Made by a program: the position numbers and the translations under genes. Of a stretch of DNA of 64,000 nucleotides, positions 47,788-57,902 are shown piece by piece. Each line of letters starts with the position of its first letter. The stretch's first letter is position 1. The stretch is from positions 124,001-188,000 of the forward strand of contig NZ_PXYL01000010.1 in NCBI RefSeq assembly GCF_003012705.1, given 5' to 3'. Below the pieces are notes generated by a model. That model had not been told where the DNA came from. It saw nothing but the letters and a program-made list of their open reading frames with translations, and did no database searches. Source of the stretch: Pseudaminobacter soli (ex Li et al. 2025). Lineage in GTDB: Bacteria > Pseudomonadota > Alphaproteobacteria > Rhizobiales > Rhizobiaceae.

Positions 47788-50571
47788 ATGCTTGAGAAGA
47801 CTTACGACGCAAAGACCGTCGAACCCAAGATTGCCCTTACCTGGGAGGAGGCCAATGCCTTTCGGGCCGGCGCGGGCTCGCAGCCGGGCGCTGAGGCCTT
47901 CTCGATCGTAATTCCGCCGCCGAATGTTACCGGCTCGCTCCACATGGGCCATGCGCTCAACAACACGCTGCAGGACATTCTTGTTCGCTTCGAGCGCATG
48001 CGCGGCAAGAACGTGCTCTGGCAGCCCGGCATGGACCATGCTGGCATCGCGACCCAGATGGTGGTCGAGCGCCGGCTCATGGAAAAGCAGATCCATCGCC
48101 GCGATCTCACCCGCGAGGAATTCGTGGAGAAGGTCTGGGAGTGGAAGGACGAGTCCGGCGGTGCGATCTTCAACCAGCTGAAGCGCCTCGGCGCCTCCTG
48201 CGACTGGTCGCGTGAGCGCTTCACCATGGACGAGGGCCTGTCCAAGGCCGTGCTCGAGGTCTTCGTCACGCTCTACAAGCAAGGCCTGATCTACAAGGAC
48301 AAGCGCCTTGTGAACTGGGACCCGAAGCTTCTGACCGCCATTTCGGACCTGGAGGTTGAGCAACTGGAGGTCAACGGCAATCTCTGGCACTTCCGCTATC
48401 CGATCGAGGGCATCGTCTTCGATCCGGAAGATCCCGCGACCTACATCACCGTCGCCACCACCCGGCCGGAGACGATGCTGGGCGACACGGGCGTGGCCGT
48501 CCATCCGGAAGATGAGCGCTACAAGCATCTCATTGGCAAGAACGTCATCCTGCCCATCGTCGGCCGCAGGATTCCCATCGTCCCCGACGAATATTCCGAT
48601 CCTGAGAAGGGCACCGGAGCGGTCAAGATCACGCCCGCGCACGACTTCAACGACTTCGAGGTCGGCAAGCGCCACAAGCTGCGCGCGATCAACATCATGA
48701 CCACTGAGGCGACCATAAGCCTCAAGGATAACGAGGACTTCCTTGAAGGCCTTGAAGTCACGCCGGCCCGCCAGGAGCTGTGGAACCAGCTGAATGGCAT
48801 GGACCGCTTCGAGGCGCGCAAGCTGATCGTGAAGATCATGGAAGAGGGCGGCCTCCTTGCTGCGATCGAGCCGCACCGCCACACCGTGCCGCACGGCGAT
48901 CGCGGCGGTGTGCCGATCGAGCCGTTCCTGACCGACCAGTGGTACGTCAACGCAGCCGAACTGGCCAAGCCGGCCATCGCTTCGGTGCGCGAGGGCCGCA
49001 CCAACTTCGTGCCGAAGAACTGGGAAAAGACCTATTTCGAGTGGATGGAGAACATCCAGCCCTGGACGATTTCGCGCCAGCTCTGGTGGGGGCACCAGAT
49101 CCCGGCATGGTATGGCCCGGACGGCCACATCTTTGTTGAAAAGAGCGAAGAGGAGGCGCTGGACGCCGCCGTCGAATATTATCTGGCGCTTGAGGGGCCC
49201 TGGAAGGCCTGGGTCGAGGACAAGCTCGAGAACTTCAAGCCGGACGAGATTCTGACCCGCGACGAGGACGTGCTCGACACCTGGTTCTCGTCGGCGCTGT
49301 GGCCTTTCTCCACGCTGGGCTGGCCCGACAAGACGCCCGAACTCGAAACCTACTACCAGACCGACGTCCTGGTGACTGGCTTCGACATCATCTTCTTCTG
49401 GGTTGCCCGCATGATGATGATGGGCCTGCATTTCATGCATGAGGAGCCGTTCCACACGGTCTACGTGCATGCGCTGGTCCGCGACAAGAACGGCGCCAAG
49501 ATGTCGAAGTCCAAGGGCAACGTCATCGACCCGCTGGAGTTGATCGACGAATACGGTGCCGATGCGCTGCGTTTCACGTTGTCGATCATGGCGGCACAGG
49601 GCCGCGACGTGAAGCTCGACCCGGCCCGCGTTGCCGGCTATCGCAACTTTGGCACCAAGCTGTGGAATGCGACGCGCTTTGCCGAGATGAACGGCGTTGC
49701 GCGCAATGACGAGTTCTGGCTGCAGGATGCCAAGCTCACCGTCAATCGCTGGATCCTCACCGAGCTTGCGCGCGCCACGCGCGAGATCACCGACGGCATC
49801 ACCTCCTACCGCTTCAACGAGGCGTCGGGTGCGGCCTACAAGTTCGTCTGGAACCTGTTCTGCGACTGGTATCTCGAGCTTCTGAAGCCGGTCTTCATGG
49901 GCGAGGACGAAGAGGCCAAGGTCGAGAGCCGCGCGGTCGCGGCTTTCGTGCTCGACGAGATCTACAAGCTCCTCCATCCCTTCATGCCCTTCATGACCGA
50001 GGAGCTTTGGGCGCATACGGCCGGCGAAGGGCAGGAGCGCACGTCGCTTCTGTGCCTTGCCACGTGGCCGGAGCCGTCATTCGACGATCCGGAGGCGGCT
50101 GCCGAGATCAATTGGCTGGTCGACCTCGTGTCCGGCATCCGTTCGGTTCGTTCGGAAATGAACGTGCCGCCGTCCGCCATGGCGCCGCTGGTCGTGGTTG
50201 GTGCCAACGAACTGACAAAGGCAAGGCTTGAGCGCCACGATTCGGCGATCAAACGGCTGTCTCGTGTCGAGGAAATCAGCCTTGCGAACGCGGCGCCGAA
50301 GGGCTCCGCGCAGATCGTGATCGGCGAGGCGACTGCCTGCCTGCCGCTCGGCAGCCTCATCGACCTGACGGCCGAAGCTGCGCGTCTGCAGAAGGAACTG
50401 GCCAAGGTGACCGAGGAGGTCGCGCGCATCCATAAGAAGCTCTCGAACGAGAAGTTCGTTGCCAATGCCGCGCCCGAAGTCGTGGCCGGCGAGCGCGAAA
50501 AACTGGTCGAGTTCCAGGAGACGCAGGAGAAGCTGAACCACGCGCTCGCGCGGGTTCGCGAGGCTGGGTGA
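47788..50571 (+). CDS. valS: Valyl-tRNA synthetase
   Basis: 927 residues from ATG 47788; the upstream frame to 47563 crosses the intergenic repeat and is rejected. The class I HIGH motif appears as [17 protein letters not shown] near residues 45-61 and the KMSKS loop as [10 protein letters not shown] near 570. The editing (CP1) domain with [19 protein letters not shown] near 227 removes mischarged threonine. The C-terminal ~65 residues form the coiled-coil arm ([20 protein letters not shown]) typical of ValRS. Essential housekeeping gene. Confidence 0.97.
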   Translation: MLEKTYDAKTVEPKIALTWEEANAFRAGAGSQPGAEAFSIVIPPPNVTGSLHMGHALNNTLQDILVRFERMRGKNVLWQPGMDHAGIATQMVVERRLMEKQIHRRDLTREEFVEKVWEWKDESGGAIFNQLKRLGASCDWSRERFTMDEGLSKAVLEVFVTLYKQGLIYKDKRLVNWDPKLLTAISDLEVEQLEVNGNLWHFRYPIEGIVFDPEDPATYITVATTRPETMLGDTGVAVHPEDERYKHLIGKNVILPIVGRRIPIVPDEYSDPEKGTGAVKITPAHDFNDFEVGKRHKLRAINIMTTEATISLKDNEDFLEGLEVTPARQELWNQLNGMDRFEARKLIVKIMEEGGLLAAIEPHRHTVPHGDRGGVPIEPFLTDQWYVNAAELAKPAIASVREGRTNFVPKNWEKTYFEWMENIQPWTISRQLWWGHQIPAWYGPDGHIFVEKSEEEALDAAVEYYLALEGPWKAWVEDKLENFKPDEILTRDEDVLDTWFSSALWPFSTLGWPDKTPELETYYQTDVLVTGFDIIFFWVARMMMMGLHFMHEEPFHTVYVHALVRDKNGAKMSKSKGNVIDPLELIDEYGADALRFTLSIMAAQGRDVKLDPARVAGYRNFGTKLWNATRFAEMNGVARNDEFWLQDAKLTVNRWILTELARATREITDGITSYRFNEASGAAYKFVWNLFCDWYLELLKPVFMGEDEEAKVESRAVAAFVLDEIYKLLHPFMPFMTEELWAHTAGEGQERTSLLCLATWPEPSFDDPEAAAEINWLVDLVSGIRSVRSEMNVPPSAMAPLVVVGANELTKARLERHDSAIKRLSRVEEISLANAAPKGSAQIVIGEATACLPLGSLIDLTAEAARLQKELAKVTEEVARIHKKLSNEKFVANAAPEVVAGEREKLVEFQETQEKLNHALARVREAG

Positions 50572-50935
50572 GACGCTCGGCGACGCCTGATTCCAGATGC
50601 CGCCGAGGGCGGCATCTGCCTCTGAAATGGGCGTGACCTTACGTCAGGCCAGTCGTTCAGAGGCAAATTCCGCCGTATTGTTGCCATAATGTAACAAGGG
50701 GCCCGAAGCCCGGCTAAAATGCCGGATTTCGGGCCTTTTTCGTCTCGGGTCGCGAAAAAATCCGGCCATTTTTGTTCAAATTCGGGCGAATTTGGGTGTT
50801 TTGACCGGGGCTGGAAAACGGCTCTGCGCCCGTCGGGCCGGGCCCGAGTTGCCTTATCCCAAAAAGGTAGTTGCACCCACCGAAAGAAGTAGTTCTAGCT
50901 TCAACTACGTACTTTGTATGGGGGAGGGAAACTTC
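50572..50935. other. 364-base spacer between valS and the FadL-like gene
   Basis: Contains one intrinsic terminator (50700-50740). The last 60 bases hold the leader of the porin with a strong GGGGAGGG ribosome site at 50921-50928. No other gene seen. Confidence 0.65.
50700..50740 (+). terminator. Intrinsic terminator after valS
   Basis: GGCCCGAA (50700-50707) pairs with TTCGGGCC (50728-50735), with an inner CCGGC/GCCGG stem and loop TAAAAT, followed by TTTTT. Confidence 0.85.
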
Positions 50936-52240
50936 ATGAATGCAGCGCTTTTGAGGACGGTCTTCGGTGCCGGCTGCCTATCGCTCGCAATCGTCGGCTC
51001 GGCCAGCGCTGGCGGCTTTGCACGTGGCACGGCGGACACAGACATTCTTTTCGAGGATGGCAATTTCGCCATGCGCGCGGGCGTCACCTATGTGAGCCCG
51101 AGGCGGAAGTACAGCTCATTCGACGCGGCGCCGGGGCTTGTGGGGACGAGCTATACCGACGACTACGTCATCCCGTCGGCAGCGGTCAAAATCAACCTTA
51201 CCAACGATTTCCGCTGCGCCGGTACGCTGGTGGACAACAATGGCGGCTCCGCCTCCTATGCCGTCCCGAAGCCGAGTGGCAAGCTGGCAGAAGATTTTGA
51301 CACGAATGAAAAGGCGCTGACCTGCGGTATGAGGTTCCAGGCAGGGCCGGGATACATGTGGGTGCTCGGCGGCGGGTTCGTGGAGGATTTCAACTATAGC
51401 CGCGTCAATGAGTACGCTATTGGCCCCATCACACTTCCTCATGCAAATCTTCAGCTGCAAGGGCAGCAGTATGGCTATCGCCTGGGGTTGGCCTACGAGA
51501 TTCCTGAAATCGCCCTGCGCGGTCAGGTTCTGTATCGGTCGGGAACGAGCTACGGTGCTGGCGGCCGGTTGACGATACCAACGGCGGCCGTGGATGGCGC
51601 CGAGGCCAAGTATTACGAGGCGCTGTATCTAAAGGCTGTTGCGGAGAACAACGGTGCGAATCAAGCCCTCTACGGTGGGCTCGCAATGCAAAAGAAACAG
51701 GATGCTATCGCTGCCGCTGCCGCAGGCACCATGACCGACTTTGATGCGACCGGAACGGGCAATCTTCCGCAAACTGTCGAGGTCAAGCTGCAAAGCGGTA
51801 TTGCACCTGGTTGGCTCGCATTCGGTTCTGTGAAATGGGCAGATTGGAGTGTCCAGAAAGAGCTTCTGGTCGAGACGGCAAATCCTCTGATCGGTAGCGC
51901 CGATATATACAATTGGAAGGACGGCTGGACTGTCACTGGCGGTATTGGCCACGCCTTCAATGAAAACGTTTCGGGCGCGCTCAGCTTGACATGGGATCGC
52001 GGCGTCGCGACCGGTTGGGATCTTTCGAGCGATACTTATACGCTCGCGGCGGGCGGTGTGTTGAAGGATAAGTTCGGTGGCGAACTGCGCGCCGGCGTAG
52101 GTGTTTCCTATCTGACCAGTGCTAGGGAAACTCAATATCTTAATGCGGACGTCCCTGGTAACCCGCACAGCGGATTCAACAGTGCCGTCGACGCCGGCTG
52201 GGCCTTCGCGGTCAACCTTGGTTACAAGGTCGCCTGGTAA
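50936..52240 (+). CDS. OmpP1/FadL-family outer-membrane transport protein
   Basis: 434 residues from ATG 50936. A signal peptide (cleaved near residue 25 after SASA) leads into the N-terminal block GGFARGTADTDILFEDGN, which in FadL proteins forms the plug, and a long alternating beta pattern ends in an aromatic-terminated strand (FAVNLGYKVAW), typical of outer-membrane barrels. FadL channels admit hydrophobic molecules such as fatty acids or aromatic hydrocarbons. A terminator follows directly. The exact ligand is unknown. Confidence 0.85.
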   Translation: MNAALLRTVFGAGCLSLAIVGSASAGGFARGTADTDILFEDGNFAMRAGVTYVSPRRKYSSFDAAPGLVGTSYTDDYVIPSAAVKINLTNDFRCAGTLVDNNGGSASYAVPKPSGKLAEDFDTNEKALTCGMRFQAGPGYMWVLGGGFVEDFNYSRVNEYAIGPITLPHANLQLQGQQYGYRLGLAYEIPEIALRGQVLYRSGTSYGAGGRLTIPTAAVDGAEAKYYEALYLKAVAENNGANQALYGGLAMQKKQDAIAAAAAGTMTDFDATGTGNLPQTVEVKLQSGIAPGWLAFGSVKWADWSVQKELLVETANPLIGSADIYNWKDGWTVTGGIGHAFNENVSGALSLTWDRGVATGWDLSSDTYTLAAGGVLKDKFGGELRAGVGVSYLTSARETQYLNADVPGNPHSGFNSAVDAGWAFAVNLGYKVAW

Positions 52241-52791
52241 CCGATTTGAAATGCTGATTGCAAAAGCCGGGCGCTGCCCGGCTTTTTTGCGCGTGGCGCA
52301 GCCGGTTTGTTAACGCGCGGGGCGCAGCATGGCCCCACGTCTTCCCGAGCGCGGATGTCTGCCTGTCGAAGATCGCCTGCAAGTTTGTGGTGTTTCGGCA
52401 ACAGTCCCTGCGGAAGGAATGCGCTACAACGAATACGGGTAAATTCGCCGCGTTCCCGCCATAAACCCGGAGCACCCCCAAAGGGTCTTCGGACAGACCT
52501 AAAGACCGAGACGAGAGCAACGGCTTTTCGCCAACAGGAAAGAGATGGACGCCAAGGTGACAAGGAAAGCGAAACGTCGCGACGGAGCCGCAAGAGCGGC
52601 AACGCTGCTGCTTCGCCTCCGCCTCTATGCCATCCCCCATTTGGCTGAGGAACTCTTCGCCGGGTCAGGGCGTTGGAGGGCTCGGCGAACTGGTCGGCGC
52701 TTCGGCGCGGCCTGGAAACATGCACTAACCGCCGGGTCCGCTCGGCATTGGGCCGTCGCGCATTTTGGCGGCACGAAAGAAATACACTGCT
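52241..52791. other. 551-base spacer upstream of exoR
   Basis: Starts with the porin terminator. Several short frames on both strands overlap one another and none has a ribosome site with good codon use. The promoter and any leader of exoR should lie in the final part. Confidence 0.6.
52262..52288 (+). terminator. Intrinsic terminator after the FadL-like gene
   Basis: AAAAGCCGGGC (52262-52272), loop GCT, GCCCGGCTTTT (52276-52286) then TT: a perfect 11-bp stem with a T-run. Confidence 0.93.
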
Positions 52792-53613
52792 ATGCAGATA
52801 TTTGACGTCGTGAGAACAACCCTGCTGTCGGCCGTCGTTGCCGCAGCCACCTTCGGCAGCGCCGGAGGGGCGATGGCGTTCGACGACAAGGTTTTCGACG
52901 ACAATGGCGCAGTGAAGCCCAAGTCCAGCCCATGGGCCGTGTTCCAGTTCGGCTTCTCGGCCTACAAGAACGGCCACAAGGACCAGGCCGTGGAGGCCTA
53001 TCGTTACGCCGCGGAGAACGGCCAGCTTGGCGCCACGTGGAAGCTTGCGCGCATGTATGCGGAAGGCGATGGCGTCGACCGCAACGATTTCGAGGCCTTC
53101 AAGTTCTATAGCGAGATCGTCGAGCAGGACGTTGAGCCCGGCAGCCCGGAAGAGAGCTACATCTCCGACGCGCTCTTCGCGCTCGGCAACTATCTGAAGA
53201 AGGGCATACCCGACAGCCCGATCAAGGCGAACAAGGTCGCCGCGCAGGAATATTACATGCGTGCCGCCGCCAACTACCGCAACCCGGATGCCCAGTTTGA
53301 AATGGGCAAGATGTTCCTCAAGGGGGACGGCGGCGTGAAGGCGAGTGTTCGCCAGGCTGGCCGCTGGTTCCAGCTTGCGGCCGAGAAGGGCCACGCCGGT
53401 GCGCAGGCCACGCTTGGCAATCTCCTGTTCCAGTCGGGCAAGGTCGTGCGCGGCTTGGCCATGATGACGGCCGCGCTTGAGCGCGCCGCCCCTGACGACC
53501 AGCCCTGGATTCGCAGCATGCAGGAAGAGGCCTTTGCGCTCGCCGGCGAAGCCGATCGCCGCACTGCCATCGCGCTTGCCGAAGATATCCTGACCAAGGG
53601 CGCCGCCCAGTAA
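52792..53613 (+). CDS. exoR: ExoR, periplasmic Sel1-repeat regulator of exopolysaccharide and motility
   Basis: About 273 residues from ATG 52792 (a TTG at 52765 would add nine). After the signal peptide (cleaved near AMA, residue 29), a set of Sel1/TPR-like helical repeats runs to the end, with blocks DQAVEAYRYAAENGQLGATW, EPGSPEESYISDAL, RWFQLAAEKGHAGAQATLGN and RGLAMMTAALERA that match rhizobial ExoR closely. In Sinorhizobium, ExoR binds the sensor ExoS in the periplasm and restrains the ExoS-ChvI system; proteolysis of ExoR at low pH releases it, raising succinoglycan and lowering motility. Single gene here. Confidence 0.9.
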   Translation: MQIFDVVRTTLLSAVVAAATFGSAGGAMAFDDKVFDDNGAVKPKSSPWAVFQFGFSAYKNGHKDQAVEAYRYAAENGQLGATWKLARMYAEGDGVDRNDFEAFKFYSEIVEQDVEPGSPEESYISDALFALGNYLKKGIPDSPIKANKVAAQEYYMRAAANYRNPDAQFEMGKMFLKGDGGVKASVRQAGRWFQLAAEKGHAGAQATLGNLLFQSGKVVRGLAMMTAALERAAPDDQPWIRSMQEEAFALAGEADRRTAIALAEDILTKGAAQ

Positions 53614-53694
53614 GTAGGTAGCGGATCACAGCTGACGTGGCCACGCAGCAGGCCACGCGACCAAAATAATCCTACAAAACAGACTTTTAGCGCC

Positions 53695-53713
53695 GAATCC
53701 GGATTCTTTTTTG
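53695..53713 (+). terminator. Candidate terminator after exoR
   Basis: Palindrome GAATCCGGATTC (53695-53706) followed by six T; the stem is short (5 bp), so strength is uncertain. Confidence 0.45.
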
Positions 53714-53724
53714 TAAGAACCGCG

Positions 53725-54522
53725 TCAAGCCTGGATCGGCTCGAGCACCAGCTCTGCGACAACCGGGACGTGATCCGAGGGTTTTTCCCAAGCTCTTACG
53801 TGCTTTTCAATCGATGCCGATGAGAACCGGTTGGTAGCTTCCGGTGACATCAGCAGGAAATCGATTCGGATGCCGTTGTTCTTCTGCCAGGCGCCGGCCT
53901 GGTAGTCCCAGAAGGTATAGATGTCCGGCGCGTCGGTGACGGCGCGGATAGCATCGGTGAAGCCGAGGTTCAGCAGGCGGCGGAAGCCACGCCGGCTTTC
54001 GGGCTGGAACAGCGCATCGCCGAGCCACGCATCGGGATTCCGCGCGTCGATCGGTTCGGGGATGACGTTGTAGTCGCCTGCGAGGATCAGCGGTTCCTCC
54101 AGAACGAGGCGCTCCTTCGCCCACTTTTCCAGCCGCGCCATCCACGACAGCTTGTAGGGGAATTTTTCGGTGTCGATCGGGTTGCCGTTGGGCAGGTAGA
54201 GCGAGACCACCCGCAATACGCCCTTGTCGGTCGAGAACACGCCCTCGATGAAGCGCGCCTGCTCGTCGCCGTCATCCCCGGGCAGGCCGCGATGGACCTC
54301 GTCGAATCGGATCTTAGACAGGATGGCGACGCCGTTGAAGCCTTTCTGGCCGTGCGTTTCCACATGGTAGCCGAGGGCCTCGATCTCGGCGCGCGGAAAC
54401 TGGTCGTCGACCGACTTGATCTCCTGCAGGCAGACGATGTCGGGCGTGCTGTCCTTCAGCCAGACCAGCAGGTTGCCGAGGCGTGCCTTGACGCCATTGA
54501 TGTTCCAGGTGACGATTTTCAT
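53725..54522 (-). CDS. xth: Exodeoxyribonuclease III
   Basis: 265 residues of the Mg-dependent AP endonuclease/exonuclease fold. Visible motifs: the N-terminal MKIVTWNINGVKAR, the catalytic Glu in CLQEIKS near residue 34, the aspartate/asparagine pair in ILAGDYNVIP near 153, and the final KPSDHVPVVAEL with the catalytic His near 254. It cleaves at abasic sites and trims 3' ends in base excision repair. Convergent with exoR, single gene. Confidence 0.95.
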   Translation of the reverse strand: MKIVTWNINGVKARLGNLLVWLKDSTPDIVCLQEIKSVDDQFPRAEIEALGYHVETHGQKGFNGVAILSKIRFDEVHRGLPGDDGDEQARFIEGVFSTDKGVLRVVSLYLPNGNPIDTEKFPYKLSWMARLEKWAKERLVLEEPLILAGDYNVIPEPIDARNPDAWLGDALFQPESRRGFRRLLNLGFTDAIRAVTDAPDIYTFWDYQAGAWQKNNGIRIDFLLMSPEATNRFSSASIEKHVRAWEKPSDHVPVVAELVLEPIQA

Positions 54523-54652
54523 GAAAACCGAGCGACTATTTCAAAGAATTGCTTGATAGTGGAATCCGGTAGGCGAGTCGATCCTGCAATATCCTTAGAG
54601 GGAAGGAAACCCGGTCGAAGAACCGGGTGGCAGAAGAATGGGAGCCTAAGCC

Positions 54653-56137
54653 ATGCCTTCAACCACGCATCCCGTGGACGAGGTGCTTCCTGCACCCCGT
54701 CTTGCTGCGCTTGGCATCCAGCACGTGCTGGTCATGTATGCCGGCGCCATAGCAGTCCCGCTTATCGTCGGTCGCGCATTGAAACTGGAGCCGGAACAAG
54801 TCGCGTTCCTGATTTCGGCCGACCTCTTCGTTTGCGGCATCGTCACCATCATCCAGTCGCTGGGCGCCACGCAATGGTTCGGCATAAAGCTGCCGGTCAT
54901 GATGGGCGTGACCTTCGCGGCCGTCGGGCCGATGGTGGCCATGGCCAATGCCAATCCGGGCCATGACGGCGCGCGGATGATATTCGGCGCCATCATCGGG
55001 GCAGGCTTCGTGGCCATGCTGATCGCGCCGCTGATGGGGCGCCTGCTGCGCTTTTTCCCGCCGGTCGTCACCGGCAGCATCATTCTGGTGATCGGCGTTT
55101 CGCTGATGAAAGTCGGCGTGAGCTGGATTTTCGGCAATCCCGTGGGGCCGACCGCGCCTCGCCTGGTTGCGCCCGAACATGCCGAGTGGCTGAAGACTGT
55201 CAGCGCGCTCGCCGGCGTCGAAGGCTCCGGCGTGCCGGCGCTGCCCGACAAGCTGTCATTGGCGGCAACCGCACCCAATGTCGCCTATGCGCCGCTGTCG
55301 CATGTCGCGATCTCGGCCATCGTGCTTGTTTCCATCCTGTTCATCGCCAGGTTCGGCAGGGGCTTTGTGTCCAATATCGCGGTGCTGCTTGGCATCGTCA
55401 TCGGTGCGGTCATCACCGGCGCGCTTGGGATGATGCATTTCGACAAGGTCGGCAATGCCGGCTGGTTCGCCCTTGTTACGCCGCTGCATTTCGGAATGCC
55501 GATCTTCGACCCGATCCTGATCGCGACCATGTCACTGGTGATGGTCGTGGTGCTGATCGAGTCGACCGGCATGTTCCTCGCGCTTGGCGAAATGACCGGC
55601 AAGCGGCTCACGCAGCCCATGCTTTCGGCGGGCCTGCGCACGGACGGCCTTGGCACCATCATCGGCGGCCTGTTCAACACGTTTCCCTACACGAGCTTCT
55701 CGCAGAATGTCGGGCTGGTGGGCGTGACAGGCGTGCGCAGCCGCTTCGTCTGCGTTGCGGGCGGCGTGATCCTGATCGTGTTCGGCTTGATCCCCAAGAT
55801 GGGAGCTCTGGTCGAGGCGCTGCCTACATTCGTTCTGGGCGGGGCAGGGCTGGTGATGTTCGGCATGGTCGCGGCGACGGGAGTGCGCATCCTGTCGGCG
55901 GTCGACTTCAAATCGAGCCGCAACAATCTTTTCATCGTTGCCGTCTCGCTCGGATTGGGCATGATCCCGTTGATCGCGCCCGATTTCGAGATGTGGATGC
56001 CGAATGTCATCCACCCGCTGATCGAGTCCGGCATCCTGCTCGCGTCGATCTCGGCCGTGCTGCTCAACTGGTATTTCAACGGCGCGGTCGGCGAAGCAGG
56101 CGATCTGCGCGATGCGGCGATGTCGACCGAAGCCTGA
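54653..56137 (+). CDS. NCS2-family purine (xanthine/urate/uracil) permease
   Basis: 494 residues, about 14 hydrophobic segments. The NAT/NCS2 hallmarks are intact: the Gln-His pair in LGIQHVLVMYAG near residue 23 and the signature SQNVGLVGVTGVRSRF near 350 (QNxGxxxxTG). The TGV-SR context resembles bacterial xanthine/urate transporters rather than the uracil carrier UraA. It is a proton symporter; a nearby purine catabolism gene is absent, so substrate preference is inferred only. Terminator follows. Confidence 0.9.
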   Translation: MPSTTHPVDEVLPAPRLAALGIQHVLVMYAGAIAVPLIVGRALKLEPEQVAFLISADLFVCGIVTIIQSLGATQWFGIKLPVMMGVTFAAVGPMVAMANANPGHDGARMIFGAIIGAGFVAMLIAPLMGRLLRFFPPVVTGSIILVIGVSLMKVGVSWIFGNPVGPTAPRLVAPEHAEWLKTVSALAGVEGSGVPALPDKLSLAATAPNVAYAPLSHVAISAIVLVSILFIARFGRGFVSNIAVLLGIVIGAVITGALGMMHFDKVGNAGWFALVTPLHFGMPIFDPILIATMSLVMVVVLIESTGMFLALGEMTGKRLTQPMLSAGLRTDGLGTIIGGLFNTFPYTSFSQNVGLVGVTGVRSRFVCVAGGVILIVFGLIPKMGALVEALPTFVLGGAGLVMFGMVAATGVRILSAVDFKSSRNNLFIVAVSLGLGMIPLIAPDFEMWMPNVIHPLIESGILLASISAVLLNWYFNGAVGEAGDLRDAAMSTEA

Positions 56138-56156
56138 GCAGAAAACACTGATCAAG

Positions 56157-56184
56157 AAAAAAGGCCGCGTCTGCGGCCTTTTGT
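56157..56184. terminator. Bidirectional terminator between the NCS2 permease and erpA
   Basis: AAAAGGCCGC (56159-56168), loop GTCT, GCGGCCTTTT (56173-56182), flanked by A-rich and T-rich tracts; serves both convergent genes. Confidence 0.93.
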
Positions 56185-56210
56185 TTGTCTGCGTGGCGAT
56201 TTTGTCCGGT

Positions 56211-56561
56211 TCAGATGGAAAAGCTGGTGCCACAACCGCAGGAGGCGACCGCGTTCGGGTTCCGGATCTGGAAGGACTGGCCCATCAAATCGTCGACGAA
56301 GTCGATGACCGATCCGCCCATGTAAACCAGGGAAAGGTCGTCAACAAGCACGATCGCGCCGTCCTTTTCGATCGCGACATCGTCGTCGTTGCGGTCGGAA
56401 ACGAGATCGAACTTGTAGGAAAAGCCCGAGCAGCCGCCGCCTTCGACGGATATGCGCAGTGCGATCTTGCCGGGCTCTGCGGCAACGATTTTTGCGATCC
56501 GCTTTGCCGCGGAATCGGAAAGTTCTACATTCTTCATGATGGTCTTGGCGTCAGCGCCCAT
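56211..56561 (-). CDS. erpA: A-type iron-sulfur cluster carrier (ErpA/IscA family)
   Basis: 116 residues from ATG 56561; GTG 56570 and the later ATG 56537 are in-frame alternatives. The three cysteines that bind the cluster are in GGGCSGFSY near residue 45 and ASCGCGTSF near the end, the exact A-type arrangement. It receives 2Fe-2S or 4Fe-4S clusters and hands them to apo-proteins such as IspG/IspH. It is divergent from the dGTPase gene, with 76 bases between the starts. Confidence 0.92.
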   Translation of the reverse strand: MGADAKTIMKNVELSDSAAKRIAKIVAAEPGKIALRISVEGGGCSGFSYKFDLVSDRNDDDVAIEKDGAIVLVDDLSLVYMGGSVIDFVDDLMGQSFQIRNPNAVASCGCGTSFSI

Positions 56562-56637
56562 CGGCGTCACCTTGCTTTCGCGTTGTCACCATAGGTATGA
56601 AGCGCAACAGGGCAAGTCAACAGCGGTGGCACCGGAC

Positions 56638-57852
56638 ATGGCGAACGAGCTTGGCGATATCGGCTTCGGCTACCGGCCGCGCGCGCCCTATGCCTGCGAT
56701 CCGGCGCGTTCGCGCGGGCGGCTTTTCGCAGAAGTCGAGAGTCCTACCCGAACGCCCTTCCAGCGCGATCGCGACCGTATCATTCACTCGACCGCCTTCC
56801 GCAGGCTCAAGCATAAGACGCAGGTGTTCATCGCCCACGAGGGCGATCATTATCGTACGCGGCTGACCCATACGATAGAAGTCGCCCAGATCGCACGGGC
56901 CCTGGCGCGCGCGCTGCGCTGCGACGAAGATCTCGCGGAGGCGGTAGCGCTGGTGCACGATTTCGGCCATACGCCGTTCGGCCATACCGGCGAGGACGCG
57001 CTGAACGAAAAGATGGAGGCCTGGGGCGGCTTCGACCACAACGCGCAATCGCTGCGCATCGTCACGCGACTCGAGCGCCGCTATGCCGAGTTCGACGGCC
57101 TCAACCTGAGCTGGGAAACCCTTGAAGGTCTGGTCAAGCACAACGGTCCGCTGACCGATGCTGCCGGCAACGGCTTAAAGGGCGCGGTTCCGCAGGCGAT
57201 TCTCGACTACAGCCAGATCTACGATCTCGAGCTCGACAAGTTCGCCAGCCTCGAGGCGCAGTGCGCGGCAATCGCCGACGACATTGCCTACAACACCCAT
57301 GACATTGACGACGGCCTGCGCGCCGGCCTTCTGACGCTCGAGATGCTTGAGGACGCAGCTCTGCCGGAATCGATCCTCAAGGCGGTGCGCGAGAGCTATC
57401 CTTCGCTCGACGAGCCCCGCATCTGCCATGAGCTGATGCGCCGGCAGATCACGATCCTGGTCGAGGATGTCATCCGCACCGCAACAGTGCGGCTGGCGGC
57501 ATTGAAGCCGGAAAGTGTCGCCGACATCCATGACGCCAAGGCGGCCATCGCCACATTTTCGGACGAGATGATTCCCGTCGAAAAGCAGCTCAAGGCGTTC
57601 CTTTACAAGAATATCTATCGCCACGAAGAGGTGATGCGGGTGCGACGTGGCGCCGACCAGATTGTGCGCGAGCTCTTTGACGCCTATTTTGCAGATCCGC
57701 GCGCCATGCCGGAAGGCTGGCGCGAAGGCCTCGATAGGGCCGAAGACCGCATCAAGGCGCGCCATGTCGCCGATTTCCTGGCGGGCATGACCGACACCTA
57801 CGCGATCAAGGAACACCGTCGTTTGTTTGACCGAACGCCGGATTTGAGTTAG
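56638..57852 (+). CDS. dgt: Deoxyguanosinetriphosphate triphosphohydrolase-like HD protein
   Basis: 404 residues from ATG 56638. The HD-domain metal ligands are visible: His in [13 protein letters not shown] near residue 80, the HD pair in [16 protein letters not shown] near 110, and an Asp in [16 protein letters not shown] near 215. The preceding [20 protein letters not shown] block is the family's nucleotide region. Classical members split dGTP to deoxyguanosine and triphosphate; the alphaproteobacterial branch is named dGTPase-like. It is divergent from erpA, and argS follows 50 bases later. Confidence 0.93.
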   Translation: MANELGDIGFGYRPRAPYACDPARSRGRLFAEVESPTRTPFQRDRDRIIHSTAFRRLKHKTQVFIAHEGDHYRTRLTHTIEVAQIARALARALRCDEDLAEAVALVHDFGHTPFGHTGEDALNEKMEAWGGFDHNAQSLRIVTRLERRYAEFDGLNLSWETLEGLVKHNGPLTDAAGNGLKGAVPQAILDYSQIYDLELDKFASLEAQCAAIADDIAYNTHDIDDGLRAGLLTLEMLEDAALPESILKAVRESYPSLDEPRICHELMRRQITILVEDVIRTATVRLAALKPESVADIHDAKAAIATFSDEMIPVEKQLKAFLYKNIYRHEEVMRVRRGADQIVRELFDAYFADPRAMPEGWREGLDRAEDRIKARHVADFLAGMTDTYAIKEHRRLFDRTPDLS

Positions 57853-57902
57853 GCGAAACCGTTTCCCAGCTTACGAAGCTGAATTTTTCCAGAGCAGGCA
57901 CC

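Noticed and set aside
47746-50016. 756-residue minus-strand open frame
   Set aside because: Antisense shadow of valS, whose HIGH and KMSKS motifs are unambiguous.
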